The notes below the pieces were generated by a model. The model saw only the letters and a program-made list of their open reading frames with translations, was not told the DNA's origin and did not search any database. A stretch of 64,000 nucleotides of DNA from Aphis gossypii (lineage: Eukaryota; Arthropoda; Insecta; Hemiptera; Aphididae). This document shows, one piece after another, positions 1 through 12,200 of the stretch (positions are counted from its first letter, which is position 1; each line of letters opens with the position of its first letter). The position numbers and the translations under genes were made by a program. The DNA is taken from contig NC_065531.1 of NCBI RefSeq assembly GCF_020184175.1, positions 57,433,213-57,497,212 on the forward strand. The letters run 5' to 3'.

Positions 1-780
1 AAACGGGATTTTAATGCAAAACCAGTTTTTGACAAAATCGATTTTTTTATATTGTTTTATATTCTATTAAAACGAATCACTATAAATATTTGAAATTGAA
101 CATTGAAATTTCACTAAATGTTTATATTAGCGTTATATTTACACGGTTAAATTTTCAAAATATTTTGGCTTTTTAGAGCTATTTATAGACAGCTGAAATT
201 TTCGATTTTTCTAAGAATTTTTTTTTTTTTGAAATTCCGATAAAAAATTTTGAATTCCCCAAAAAAAATTTTACATAAGGGTTTTTATAAGTTTTTCTTA
301 TTGCAGTAAAAACAAATCAAAAATCGTTAGTCACTATAAGTTTTCATAAGCGTTTAAAGTTCAAATTTTTACGAACTATGTTAAAATCGCGAAAATTTGC
401 AAGTTATCATGTACCTAGTTGAAAATTCATAACATTTTTAATATTTATTTCCTTTATATCGTTGGCTGACAAATCATCTCCGTTCAGCAGTGGCGTATTT
501 ACGGGGGTGGTGTAGGGGGTTTCCAACCCCCCCCCCTAAAACCAAAATATTCTATATAATGGTTAGAACGAAATAAAAACGAAGTACTAATATCTCATAA
601 TTTGTATCATAAATATAATATAAAACCTTCTCCAGAAAAAATCGTATCTACGCCACTGCCGTTCAGAATTGTTTTTCATATAATATCACCTACATACAAA
701 ACAATATACCTATCATTGAATTCAAATTTAATACATCCATATAGTGACCTACTATACAGCAGAGCGTTACTCACTTGACC
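1..780. repeat. old interspersed repeat, cut by the left edge and interrupted by a MITE
   Basis: Sequence with runs of poly-T and poly-A and phrases typical of a high-copy insect repeat runs from the window edge to about 780. Removing the nested MITE at 488-658 and one copy of its 8-bp duplication restores a continuous sequence across CCGTTCAG. This shows the surrounding sequence existed first. A short related segment in the opposite orientation is at about 25026-25083, which supports repeat status. I see no coding potential in it. The family is unnamed here and its true left end is outside the window. Confidence 0.45.
488..658. mobile_element. hAT-type MITE with perfect 8-bp target-site duplication
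   Basis: The 171-bp element starts CAGTGGCGTATTTACG and ends CGTATCTACGCCACTG. These are inverted termini matching at 14 of 16 positions and beginning with the CAGTGGCG motif common in hAT elements. It is flanked by the identical octamer CCGTTCAG at 480-487 and 659-666, the 8-bp duplication that hAT transposases make. It has no reading frame, so it is non-autonomous, and contains a C-rich tract near 526-536. It lies inside the older repeat that covers the left edge. Confidence 0.88.
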
Positions 781-2780
781 GCCCTTATTTTTTTATATTT
801 GAATCTTATACTGCAATTTATAGCTATTTTTCATTTAATATTATGTATATTGTATACACCACAGAGTAATATGGAGTCTATCTTCATTTTATATTTAATC
901 AATGAATAAGTGTAGACTAGTTTTATAAATCAAACTTATTGTAGGTAATAGCGGTGGAGTATGGTTGACCCCATTTTGATAGTGTAAATAATATATTATC
1001 ATAAAAAAAATAAAGCAGCATATAACTATATTTCAATTATATTTTGAATAATTAGACTACAATTAGAAAATAATTAATTTCCGTAACCTACATTCACACG
1101 AGGTAACCAAACGTATTTTATACTTTTAATTTATGAATAAATAATGGTTAAATAAACTCATTTAAATATTCCTACACAATTAATTGAAAGTATTATATGA
1201 TATTGATTGATCTAAATATATCATAATGTTTATATTAAATATTAATAACATGATTAGAGATACTTCAATATGTCAATATTCAATTAAATGTATTTGCAAT
1301 TAATTTAGTGGACATTGTTTTAGTTGTCTATAAATCCACGATTTTAAATTAGTTTTTGTTTTTGAATTTATATTATATTAAATTACACTTAATATTGTTT
1401 ATAGTAAGATAGTTGAGTGATTTTTTGATTAAAAAAATTTACTATTTAATTTTGGATTTACTAAGTATAAAGATTTTAGTTGTTTACATGTTATTATAAA
1501 AATATTTAACAGTTACATTTTTCACGTTTGAATAGTATGTTTAACATAAATATATTCTAAAACTTGTTTTATCTACCAAATGGAATCTGGTTAGTATAAA
1601 TACACTTAAAACACTTATCTTTCGATAAGTTATATCATTATAGTATTGTATTTTATTGTTTCCTACTTGGCCTTAAATGGCAAAATATTTTATAAAATTA
1701 TGTTTCATTGAAAACACAAAAAACATTTCTGTTTATGTTTTACTATCGTTACCTAATATGTTTTCGTGTAACATCATGCCGTTTGTGTTCAAAAACGTAT
1801 GATAATAATATTGTTATAACAAGATGTTTAATAAGGTTTGTGTATCTATACATATTTGTAAACAAAAATAACAAGAAACACGGTTTTACGTCTTTTGTTA
1901 ATCGTTGTCTTGTTTTTGATTTAATTCGACGACGGATACAAGTTAAAATTATTAATTTAAAACGACGTCGTCATCTACGGGGACGGGGTGTATCTCATTC
2001 GAGGATTTGTATACGCACTCTTTGTAATATACACACAATTTTAATAAATTGTTTGTTAGTTTACCCACCGTGATACCTATAGTTTATTGTGATATAAATT
2101 TCCTCACTCCGCACCATTTCGTGTTATATTGCCATCTTCCCAGGAAACTGGAACTGTGTTTAACGTACATTTTATACGCACATAATATCATTTATATAAT
2201 TATTAAAATACGACTATGTACAGTATACATTCACTCGTAATTTCGTTCAAACGATTAAGATCCGATACTGTTCGTTTCGTGCAGTCTGTTCGAATTGTTG
2301 TAACCAACGGTTGTTTGTACATTGTACGTAAAGTGTATTACGTTCATTCTATGCTAATGTACTGTTTGGAGGAAAAAACACGTTTCGTTTAAACCACTAT
2401 TATATAATATTGTTCACGTTTGGATACTATAGGTAGATAGGTATTAGGTACCTACTTGATAAGACGTGTATCCGTACGCCTGCCTATATCTTTGACGTGA
2501 CATATAACGGCTAGCCACCAGGCAGATTGTACAGTAATCACGCTAATTGTTTACACGTAGCTTACCGAGTTGCTGAGTTTTATTTTACACACCACGTGTA
2601 CCTATCAGGTTTATCATTATTATTATTACTATATTTTTTTGATGTGTTGGATTACCTTGTATTCGAAGCAAATCCATATTGATGTACAAGTCCTAAGTCT
2701 GTATTAAAATGCGATTCAAAAACATTCAATAATTAAAAAAGCTTAAAAAAGATATTAAAATTATAAGTGTACTGCAGTGT
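781..2780. other. AT-rich stretch without a convincing gene
   Basis: AT-rich sequence with many stops in all frames. One open stretch runs from 1708 to 2073 (121 codons from TTG, about 112 from the ATG near 1735). In DNA this AT-rich about one frame of that length is expected by chance in 64 kb, and its translation shows no recognisable domain. G+C begins to rise near 2250, towards the island that follows. Confidence 0.5.
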
Positions 2781-3158
2781 GTATAACACGGACACACGTT
2801 GTGGGTGCGATGGAGCAGGTAAAAACGTTAACACCGCCAATAACGACGAACGAGGTGGTTTAAAGAGGGGCGGGTAGTCACCGGTATGGATGACTGGAAG
2901 AGGGGAAAGGGTTGGGTAATGGAAAGTGTGCGCGCCTTGACCTACGTCTTTGCGCGTGCGCACCGACGTCACGTTTGTAAACGTCCGTTGGCGGAATTCA
3001 AAAACTCGCGAGCGCCCGCCGCCGTCGAGGGAACTACTATTGCCGCGTCTTCGTCTTTTCCCTATCCGTCGCAGCAGTGTTGTTGTTCCCGCCGGTCCGT
3101 GCGTCCGCGTGCATTGTCGTCGTCGTTGCTCGCGATCCAACCCGTGCTCGTTCTGTAG
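2781..3158 (+). promoter_or_regulatory. CpG-rich island, probable promoter and non-coding first exon
   Basis: A sharp island of G+C and CpG in an AT-rich setting. It holds TGCGCGTGCGCA at 2951-2962, a perfect palindromic NRF-1/Ewg-type site, followed by GACGTCAC at 2965-2972, close to a CRE. The island ends at CTGTAG|GTACCT, with a possible 5' splice donor GT at 3159-3160. Open frames cross it on both strands, as expected for G+C-rich DNA, and none is a recognisable protein. I read it as a + strand promoter with a 5' UTR exon ending at 3158. It may serve the coding exon at 9033 or one further right. Direction and donor use are inferred. Confidence 0.5.
2951..2962. promoter_or_regulatory. palindromic NRF-1/Ewg-like motif
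   Basis: TGCGCGTGCGCA reads the same on both strands in NRF-1 consensus terms (YGCGCAYGCGCR on the complement). It is at the centre of a CpG island, where such sites typically lie just upstream of start sites. Binding is not shown. Confidence 0.45.
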
Positions 3159-3159
3159 G

Positions 3160-5430
3160 TACCTAACCATAATAATATTTAAGTAATATTATATTGTTGG
3201 TGATATTTTAATGCACACGTGATGTTTTTTTTCTCTCGTTAAAATTGTGTTTATTTTTATATCAAAATATATATTGTTACATTTACAGTGCTCCACAAAA
3301 AGTGCCGTTTTATTAGTTTTTATATGTTTTTTTGGTTTTTATCTATTTTATGGTGTTAATTGTTAAATTAAAATAGTTAATATTGTCTTAATAGTGTTGT
3401 GCAGCTACTTTACTTATTATATTTTAAATCTTGCGAATTTGTCGTTTTTGTTTTTTTTTTTTTTTAATAAATTTAAACATTTAAAGGCATACTGAAAGAA
3501 CGAAACGAACAGTTAGATGGTATTTATATACGATGAATTATTAATATTATTATTATGTTTTAAGTCCGATGAAGTCTTTTGCAAACACCAATGTTGTGTG
3601 TATAACGTTAAAATTCGGACTGGAAAATGGAAACCTATAGGTATACCTTTAAGTAGATCTACCTAATGAGTAATAAGTAATAACAAACCTCTGTATTATT
3701 CTAAGGTTTATAGTGTTTGAGACTAATAAATGAAACATTATATTTTTAACTTAAATCATATACCAAGATAGTGTTTGATTTAAAATTATCGACAATATTA
3801 ATTGAAAGAACTGAAATGCTAATCAAAAAAACATATTCTTATAACAAAATACGCATTAAGTTTTTTGATCGTGTATCGATTTATACTGGTTAACTAAACA
3901 ATAAATAATAAACAACGTTAAAAGACGAATGTATGATATTTATTATTGATTACGTTTATTATTTTGAAATATTATTTCTATTTAGCTTTCATTACACTCA
4001 AATATCTTTTTACGAGCTTTTAAAGTTATTATAGTTGTCGAATAGGTATATATTATGTATAAAGAGATTATTATTAATTTATTTATTTAGGAAATTAGAT
4101 AATTTATTTAAAATAGAGCTATTTAATTAAATTGTATTTATAATTTTATATACATAATATAATTGAATATCAGGACGTAGAACATTAATCATTTTATATT
4201 TTTATATTTAGTAACTATGAAATGATGGGTGTTAGGATTTTAATTATTTTATTTATTAAGTGGTAAATCATCATTTTTTTCTCAAGTTTTTAAACAAATA
4301 TATTGAAAAATATTTTTTTCGTTCTATAATATAGTTGGCATGATGAATGCGAAAATTGATAACACACTAATAATTTCTCTATACCTAGTTAAGATAAAAC
4401 TGTCAAAAGGACTTAATATGTTTCGGTAAGATGAAAATTATACCTTTCCTTATTTCTTTAGGTTTACATTATTAAATTCATATTTTGCCTGAAGTCAATA
4501 TTACTTACGTTTCATGTGTATTCATAATAATATGATTAATATATTAGATTCAGTAATAATAAAATTGACAGATTTAATTATAATGGAAATTATACAATAT
4601 TAGTTCAGTTGATATTTATAGATTTATTGGTTTTAATACTTTAAATTCGATTATAAAATACATCCTCCTAAAAGTATTGATTATTTTATTTTATTTAATT
4701 TTAAGTAAAGCTTCATAAGAAATAAACCAATTTAAGTATTTATTTAAATTCTAAATGAGTGAATTCTATAAAAACCATTTAGATACGTATAAATTATTTT
4801 TGCCTTTATATAATATAATCGTTGCTTTAGATACCAATAAACCAACATAGTGTCGTAAATCGTGTACAAAATTATTTGATGCTATTTTATTAATTTTTAT
4901 TGTTATTGTATATGAACTGAAGTATTATTTCAATATGTATCATTAAAAAAATAATGACTTATCGATTTATGTACATATATTGTTAGTATAAAATTGAATA
5001 CGTATTTTCAAATTAATCTATTCTACGTTCTATGTACGTTAGTATAAATTTAGTAGGGTAATAATTTTGTTTTCATATCTTTAGTATTAACTGAAACTAT
5101 TTTACTATCATAACTTGAGATATTTCTTTAATTTTTTATTATTACCGGTAACATTAGTGTTATGAGCCGTATTTAAACTATGAAATATTAGTAAAATAGA
5201 ACCTTAAAGGAAAATATTTGAATTACAACTATTACCATGAAAAAAAATTATGACAATTTGCTTACAATGTATACATAATTTGACACTTAAATAAACACAT
5301 TGCTCTTTATATGACCGGTAGTACGCCCACATTCTTTTTTTTATCTCTTCTTCGTATATAAGTACCGGAAAATGAATACACACTATATAGTATATATAAC
5401 TATCATCTATGTCATATAAGATTCCACACC
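3160..5430. other. AT-rich stretch, no gene seen
   Basis: Presumed intron or intergenic DNA. Stops are dense in all six frames, and there are homopolymer and ATT tracts but no long repeat or element ends that I could identify. Confidence 0.5.
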
Positions 5431-5720
5431 TGGTGACTTGATAGTTTTTGCTTTACCAAAAACGCTTTGTCAAACAGAACCGACTGTGCTCGCGTTGAAT
5501 GGGTTCCGAAAAATGGTATGTATAGAGTTCAATGGCGAAAATATATCGAAAACTCACATTGTCGTCTCATCGCCCCCGTTGATCATTGCTTTTGCCGGCA
5601 GCAAGGCTATATCACGACCCCAGCGGCGTTCGCTGTTCACGATCCTTTTCACAATATGCACTTATTATATGTTGCTTTGCTTTCTCCCATTCAAATCGTT
5701 TACCAGCAATCGTAAGAATA
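5431..5720 (+). other. G+C-raised segment open in several + frames, possible exon
   Basis: About 290 bp with clearly higher G+C than its surroundings. It stays open in three + frames at once; the longest is 5438-5755 and starts at a non-ATG codon. A pyrimidine-poor acceptor-like CAAACAG near 5477 and a donor-like AATG|GTATGT near 5515 could bound a small exon. I recognise no domain in any frame. It could be a conserved non-coding element, an exon, or an old insertion. Confidence 0.2.
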
Positions 5721-5771
5721 AGTTATACACGCTTTGTTACGTTTTTCTCGCGTGATATTATAGTGTAGATA

Positions 5772-5804
5772 AAAACGGATGGTGTAGGTATCCACATCCG
5801 TTTT
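5772..5804. repeat. short perfect inverted repeat
   Basis: AAAACGGATG at 5772-5781 and CATCCGTTTT at 5795-5804 form a 10-bp perfect stem around a 13-nt loop. It is just downstream of the G+C-raised segment. It could be a transcript hairpin or part of a decayed mobile-element end; no target duplication was seen. Confidence 0.5.
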
Positions 5805-8800
5805 CGTGTTTAATTTTTAAAAATTTTATCTCCACTTGATATACTTACCGTAAAACATGCAAACTTACCGTCTCTACGTTGATAGTTTTAAGTAGTTAAA
5901 GATGATAAAAATGAAAGGTTTTCACGGTATTGCTTCATATTGACCATATTTGTCCTTGACATTTGACATTTAAGTATACTTATATGTCGAGGGTTTCGTT
6001 CGGGTACACCGGTACCTATAATAGGCATGTACCTATCATAATATAATGTCCACATATTTTTGAAACATTTATATTTGTTCTCAACATACTTTGAATCATT
6101 TTTTATTGAATTAAATATATGAGTTTAGACAACAGAGTAGTATTTTTAAATTGGAATAATATTGTCATGTTTAAGACTTTTTATTTATTTATTTTATCAA
6201 TAAGTATATGGGTAAATGTTAAAGAATCAAATCTTCGAGTGAAATGGTTTTAAAAGTTCTGTACCTGTGATTTGTTTTAAAAAATTAAATATATTAAATG
6301 CAATAATATATATAATAATTTAAAAAATTGGGTTATTCGATTTTTTTTTTAATTTTGTCCTTCAGTATACAATTGTCAATAGACAATATAAAAAAAAAAA
6401 ATTGAAAAATTAAAAAAATGACGAATGGTTTATCCCAAGGACACATTTGAAACGAGTGATTATTTTTTTTAATGTTTATGAACAATTCATCATTAAAAAA
6501 CACACTCCTCTTCCGGTTGTTTTGTTATCATTGCACTTTCTTTCGGAGTTTTGTGACTATTATTGCCTACAAGACCCAATAATAATTTACTCATAGCAAA
6601 CTAACGCCCACCATGTATGTTGGCAAAGGTATTGGAAAGGACCCTGACATTTTCATCGAAAATCGTTCTATATTCTTTGGCATACAATCATGACATACAG
6701 TCATGTTTGGCTAATATTATCGATCATTTTCTTTCACCATATCTAAGTGTCCATTTTCATAAGTGTTGGGCGTGGATTTAACCTCAATTTTTCAATTTGT
6801 TCGATTGATAGTTGAAACCATAATAATATATATTGTATTTTCTATAAGTATACAAATATAATATATTTCTTCATATTATAAACTATATGAAATAAAAAAT
6901 TGTTTCTTTACTTTCCTGAAAGAACATTTTGGTTGCCTACACACTAGACTAAGCAAAATATAAACAATATCACAACAAATAACGAATCTGTTTAACAATT
7001 CAATACAAAAATATGTTTACTAAATATTTTAATAAGGTGTGTTTCTTTATCTTTGTAATATTAGGGTAAACGCCCGTCAAACGGTTAATGACCTATCAGT
7101 AGTTATATGAGTGTAATTTCCCTGAAGAGGATACATGTGTCTTCCTCTTTTAAGATAAAACCTTCATAACACTATTGGTAATTGCCCGTTGTTTGTTACG
7201 TTGACAGAGGGAATAAATGGTACCAATCCGGTTGTCACAATCGCAACCATAACTGGAATAACGGTAATGACCGCGAAAAGTCATTGACGTAACTTTAGAT
7301 TATTGAATTGCTTATTTCATTCTTGTAATAATTGATGAAATCCATTCTAGTTATTGAATATAAATGTATTATTATGATGAATTAAAACTTCAATAACAGA
7401 ATAATATGTAAATAACTTTTTTTATCAAATGTTAATTGTATTTTCCTATTACACATTTATTAAAAATTTCACACTTGAATCATCATTTTATAGTTACGAT
7501 GGTGACTAATTTTATTTATGAGGCACATTGAAAATAATATTCTATAAATATTGGGAGAACAATTAATTAAAGATCGAATAGCCTCTGTAATAATAGTATT
7601 GTCTGCAGTAATTTTTTCTAGACGTAATGCTGGAGAAAGTATCATTTTTACGTGATAAAAATCAATAGGTGTATAAATATCTGTATAAATTTAATATTAT
7701 TTTAAAATACAAAAAATTAATGTAAGTGATATTATTATGTATACATTTTAAGAAGCGCTTGCCTCATAATTTGGCATTTGCATGTATTTCTATGTTTAAT
7801 TATAACTTTGCAGAGATAAAATAATATTTTATAGGTACTGTATTGAATTTCAAACGATGATTAGGTACAAAATATTACATTTGTGATTTATGACGTTTAT
7901 GACAAAACAAATTTAAAAATGTACACAAATAATATAAAATTATATAATATGATATAGAGGATATAAAATTGTATATATCTTTTTTATATAATTACTTTAA
8001 ATTAAAATATGAAAATAATGTGCTCACTGTTCGGCGGCGATAACCTTATATAACGTATAGATATTGCGTGCGTATAATAGTATTTGATTATTTTTAAATT
8101 TTAATGTTTTTAATAACTACCTAACCACTGAAGGTAATTTTTATATAAACAATTTTAGAGAAAATTAAATAAAATGAAAAAAAGAAGTTTCTAAAAAGTT
8201 TGTTGACATCATAGATATTGGTAATAAGAATTGCAAAAGGTTTCGTCGGATTTTTATATTATCGAATCCAACTTTAATCTTGCCATTGTGCCACCGACAC
8301 CATCAACCACTATACCGCCTATACTATCTTGTACAAAATCGGTTGTTGTCCATCTCTGCACCGATGTATATGTATAGAATACTGATCACTTCTCCACTTT
8401 TCGAAATCTTCCGTTGGACTGTCGTCATAATGTTGGTAAAACAATTTTTCCAAATTGCGTCTATTGTTTCATTGTCTACGGCAGATCCAGCAAGGAGTAT
8501 ATTGTACATGTTTGACTTAACATTATATATATACTCGTTGCATTGCGAATACATATTATATCGCTTGTTCGTCTGAAGTATATTCGCAAGACGATCGGTG
8601 TATCAGAATACTTCGTAATTTCTATAATATGAGTATAATATATATTGTACAATGTTGGCTGTTATGGTGGTTGCGTGTAGAGTGCTGGGTCAATACCATA
8701 TCGAGGCAGTATAAAAGTACATTTAATAACATGTAGTAAAAACAAATAAAATCATTAGAAATTAAGTAACAGTATATCACTTTTTACTGATAATATTTTT

Positions 8801-8925
8801 AAATTTTCCAATAATAATGTATTGATAAATTGGACTTCATCTAATAAATTTCCAAGTGTTCATACTGCCTTTGAATGATTTGATTCGGTCCTACGTGTGG
8901 CGTATTTGAAATTTTAAAAAAGACC
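5805..8925. other. AT-rich stretch without a supported gene
   Basis: Mostly AT-rich and stop-rich. Around 8280-8576 there are open frames on both strands (98 codons + from TTG, 76 codons -). The minus frame has a varied, globular-looking composition, but I recognise no family and see no splice sites that would extend it, so I do not call it a gene. Confidence 0.45.
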
Positions 8926-8930
8926 TTTTT

Positions 8931-8960
8931 TATAAAGAAAATAAATGTATACACGCAGAC
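8931..8960 (+). promoter_or_regulatory. possible TATA box and initiator upstream of the 9033 exon
   Basis: TATAAA at 8931-8936 lies about 25 bp before CAGAC at 8956-8960, a loose match to an arthropod initiator. A transcript from here would have a 5' leader of about 75 nt before the ATG at 9033. TATA-like strings are common in such AT-rich DNA, so this is tentative. The exon may instead be reached by splicing from the island at 2781-3158. Confidence 0.2.
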
Positions 8961-9032
8961 TGGGGCTCCGACAAAGGATATAATGTGAACACTGGAGCGC
9001 TGAAGGAGCATTGTTATATTATATAAGTGCAA

Positions 9033-9288
9033 ATGTCGCCGTACAGCAGGGAACACCACACGGCCGTCGTAGCGCCTATTTCGGCAGTGTCACCTGTGAT
9101 CGAAGAGTTTGGCAGTAACAAGAAAGACGACGTCGCCGCAGCCGCTGCCGGTGGACTACCGCCTTACCACCATAAGTACTCTGAGTCTGGAAAACCCGCC
9201 GCCGGATATACCAATGGGTTCTCGTTGCTCCGCCGATTGTTGCGTTGGTGGCTCGCCCGATTTGGTCAAAAGCCGTTGGTTAAAAAAG
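9033..9288 (+). CDS. first coding exon of an unrecognised protein
   Basis: ATG at 9033 is the first in-frame ATG after a TAA at 9024-9026. The frame runs 85 codons plus one base to AAAAAAG|GTACGT, a strong donor at 9289-9290, so the exon ends in phase 1. G+C is far above its surroundings and codon choice is varied, as in real coding DNA. Residues 35-39 are an alanine run. Residues 64-85 form a basic, tryptophan-containing segment, LLRRLLRWWLARFGQKPLVK, probably an amphipathic helix that could bind membrane or a partner. There is no signal peptide. I do not recognise the family. The -3 base is C, so the start context is weak. The next in-phase acceptor exon is at 14593. A use as an alternative N-terminal exon spliced further right is also possible. 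Confidence 0.6.
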
Positions 9289-12200
9289 GTACGTCGATTT
9301 CACTTATTATGTATGCATATCGTGTAAATTAGGGCAGTTTTTATTAATATATGTATTCATTTTTTAAAATGGTTTTTTATTTCAACCAATTCTCGGAAAT
9401 GTGTTAAATTAATTAGTTTTTAACGGATTGAATATACCCCAAGCGATGCACCAAATGATTCGAAATACAGCGCAAATTATTGTAGCTCGTGTATATTTGT
9501 TTGCATTTGCAAACAGTTTATTATTAATATTCAAAAAAATGAATAGGTACCTATCATAAAAGTTATAGTAAATATGATTATTTTAAAAATAGTTTTTCCT
9601 GTTAAGTTAACAATTATCTTAACAAAAAAAAAAAAAAAAATCCTATTTATGTCTATGGATTTTTATAAATTATTATATAATTTAAAAATGTAATACTTAA
9701 TTTATACTGCATGATTTTGGTATAAATATTACATAGAATGTTATATTATTATTATTACGTAATACGTAAATGTGTTTATTAATATGTACTTTATGAAAAT
9801 CGTTCGTAAAATACAATAACTAATACAATGAGAATAATGTTTAATACTATTGTGATAATAACTAATCATATATGCATAGGATTCTATTCCTATAATTTCC
9901 TATCTTGTAGACTTAACGATATCGTAATGTAAACATAAATTATTTTTGTATTATTTGTTTTAAATATTAAAAATATGTATTTTTCTTTCATCATCGTTAA
10001 AAATAATTTAAATTTAAAGCTCTTTATAATATAAATTATTATTACTTATTATTAACTATTATTATGTATATTGTTCAATTTTTGTTCGTCTTTTTTTGGT
10101 TTATTGGCTTATATCGTGAGTATAATTTATATGACGTGATGAATGATGATACACATGTACCTATATGTTAATTATCGTATACACATTATACGGTACGCTG
10201 TTACTTTTAAGTCGTTCGACCCGCTTATTAGTTAGTTATACGTCATGATTAGTCACTTAAGTGTTATATGTCGTATGAAAAGTTTATATAGGCACCTATG
10301 TATATATAACAAATGCTAATGCAAATAATAACTGTACGATTATTCACTGATAACGAGACGTGTTTACTGTTATGTTATCAATCGCGATATGATTTCAATG
10401 TCATCTGTGTACACTGTACAATAATATACGTGGTTTCAAATTTAACTCTGTTTTTTATTTTTTTGTTGTTGCGAATATCGTTAAATTTTATCATTAAGTG
10501 TGTATAATTACATTTCTTTATGGTCAACAAATGTTGGTTCAATAGCACCATTTTTTCTTATTTATCCGCAACTTCAATCTACATGAATATCTGAGTGTTT
10601 ATTTGTATGAGCTATATATTTATTTAAATATAATTAATTATCAAGTTAATAAGTCAAACTATAGATTAAAAAATATCCTATCGACACTATACTATACTTA
10701 TGATATTCCTGTAATATTATTTTTTTGGTTGCGCGTTTGTGTGTTTTTCCCGCCCATTCCAAGGTTGTAATAACCATTGTTTTTTGTATTTTTTATATTT
10801 TGTGTATTGATTTTTTGATTATCATTCGATTTTACAAAAGATACAATTAAAACAAAACTATGTATAGTTATATCGTATATAATCTGTAGTGGGTCTTAAT
10901 ACGTGTAGTCTACAGTATAGGTAATATAATTCTAATTAAATTACATACTATATTTTTTTGTTTAAGCTATCATAATACAACGCATAGACATTTTAAGGAC
11001 GTTATTAAACCTAAATTAATTTAAACTAATCTTCAAAAATAGTTCACAAAAACAATTTCAAAATTATATTTGATTATTAACTTAAAGTTATAAAGAGTAT
11101 AAGAAAAAAATTAATTTGTTTTAGTAACTTTTACGATTATCATTTTAAAGCTTGGAACTTTTTCGACTTTTAAATGTGTTTGATTGTATGAGTTAAACAA
11201 TAATCAAAGTGAAAAATTAATTAAAATGTGTTAATTATTTTGGCATTGGAGCTTTTTTTTATTAATGTATTGATTTTTTTTTTTTAATTCTTCAGAATGA
11301 TTTTTATAAAATAATTGGGCTAGTTAAACACACGGGTACAAAATACATAAATAAATACCTATATACTAAAGTTAATTCATTTCAGAAGAGTTTGGTTGTG
11401 TAATAGTCGCAATATTTCGCTATTTCTATTTATTACCATATTTTAATTGATTAATCAGCATAATATAAGTATTTTACACTACCACTTGAATTTATTAATA
11501 TATTTTAAGATCTGTTAAATTTTATTCGATAAATAGCTATTAAACGTTTTACGAAGTACTTTGTCGTTTTAAATTATTTCACCAATTGCACAATGTAAAA
11601 TACTATTACGTTTTATTGATCAAAAAATAAAATAATTGTTTTATAATTGTTAAATAAAAGAAAGAAGTGAGTATTTTATGCCAAAATTAAAGGTTAACAT
11701 AACGGTTAATAAATTTGTTTAGTACAATGACCGACACTCGAGTATATCAGTTAGAATAAACCATGACTTTAAATGACATAACCTCCATTTAGAAAGTTAC
11801 TGATGTAGGTCAATTAGGACCAATAAAATAAAAATAAATAATTTAGCTAGTTATTAAATTATAAATCTCATCTGTAATATCAATAATAACATTTAAATCG
11901 TTTTAGTTTATTTTATTTTAGTCTTCCGTTTTCTATGTATACATTTACATAATATATATGTTTAATTAATGCCACATTGTATATATATTTTACAAGATTA
12001 CCTTCAAGATATTGTACAATATTTCGGTTATCAAGCGTATATTATAACAAAAAACTCGAAAAATATATTTTTAAGTGAAATTACTTATAGCGTAAAATAA
12101 ATGTACCTATTACTTTCATGTTTAACAGAAGCATATCGGTATTACGATGAAATTTATTTTTTTGTTCCACTAATGTTTTTCATATAGAGTATATTCTGAA

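Noticed and set aside
1..20. Left-edge AAACGGGATT shared with the hAT element's AAACGGGATTGTCCCG
   Set aside because: Only ten bases match and the following sequence diverges; chance similarity.
1708..2073. 121-codon + strand open frame
   Set aside because: It starts at TTG and has no domain. The number of frames in 64 kb of AT-rich DNA predicts about one this long by chance.
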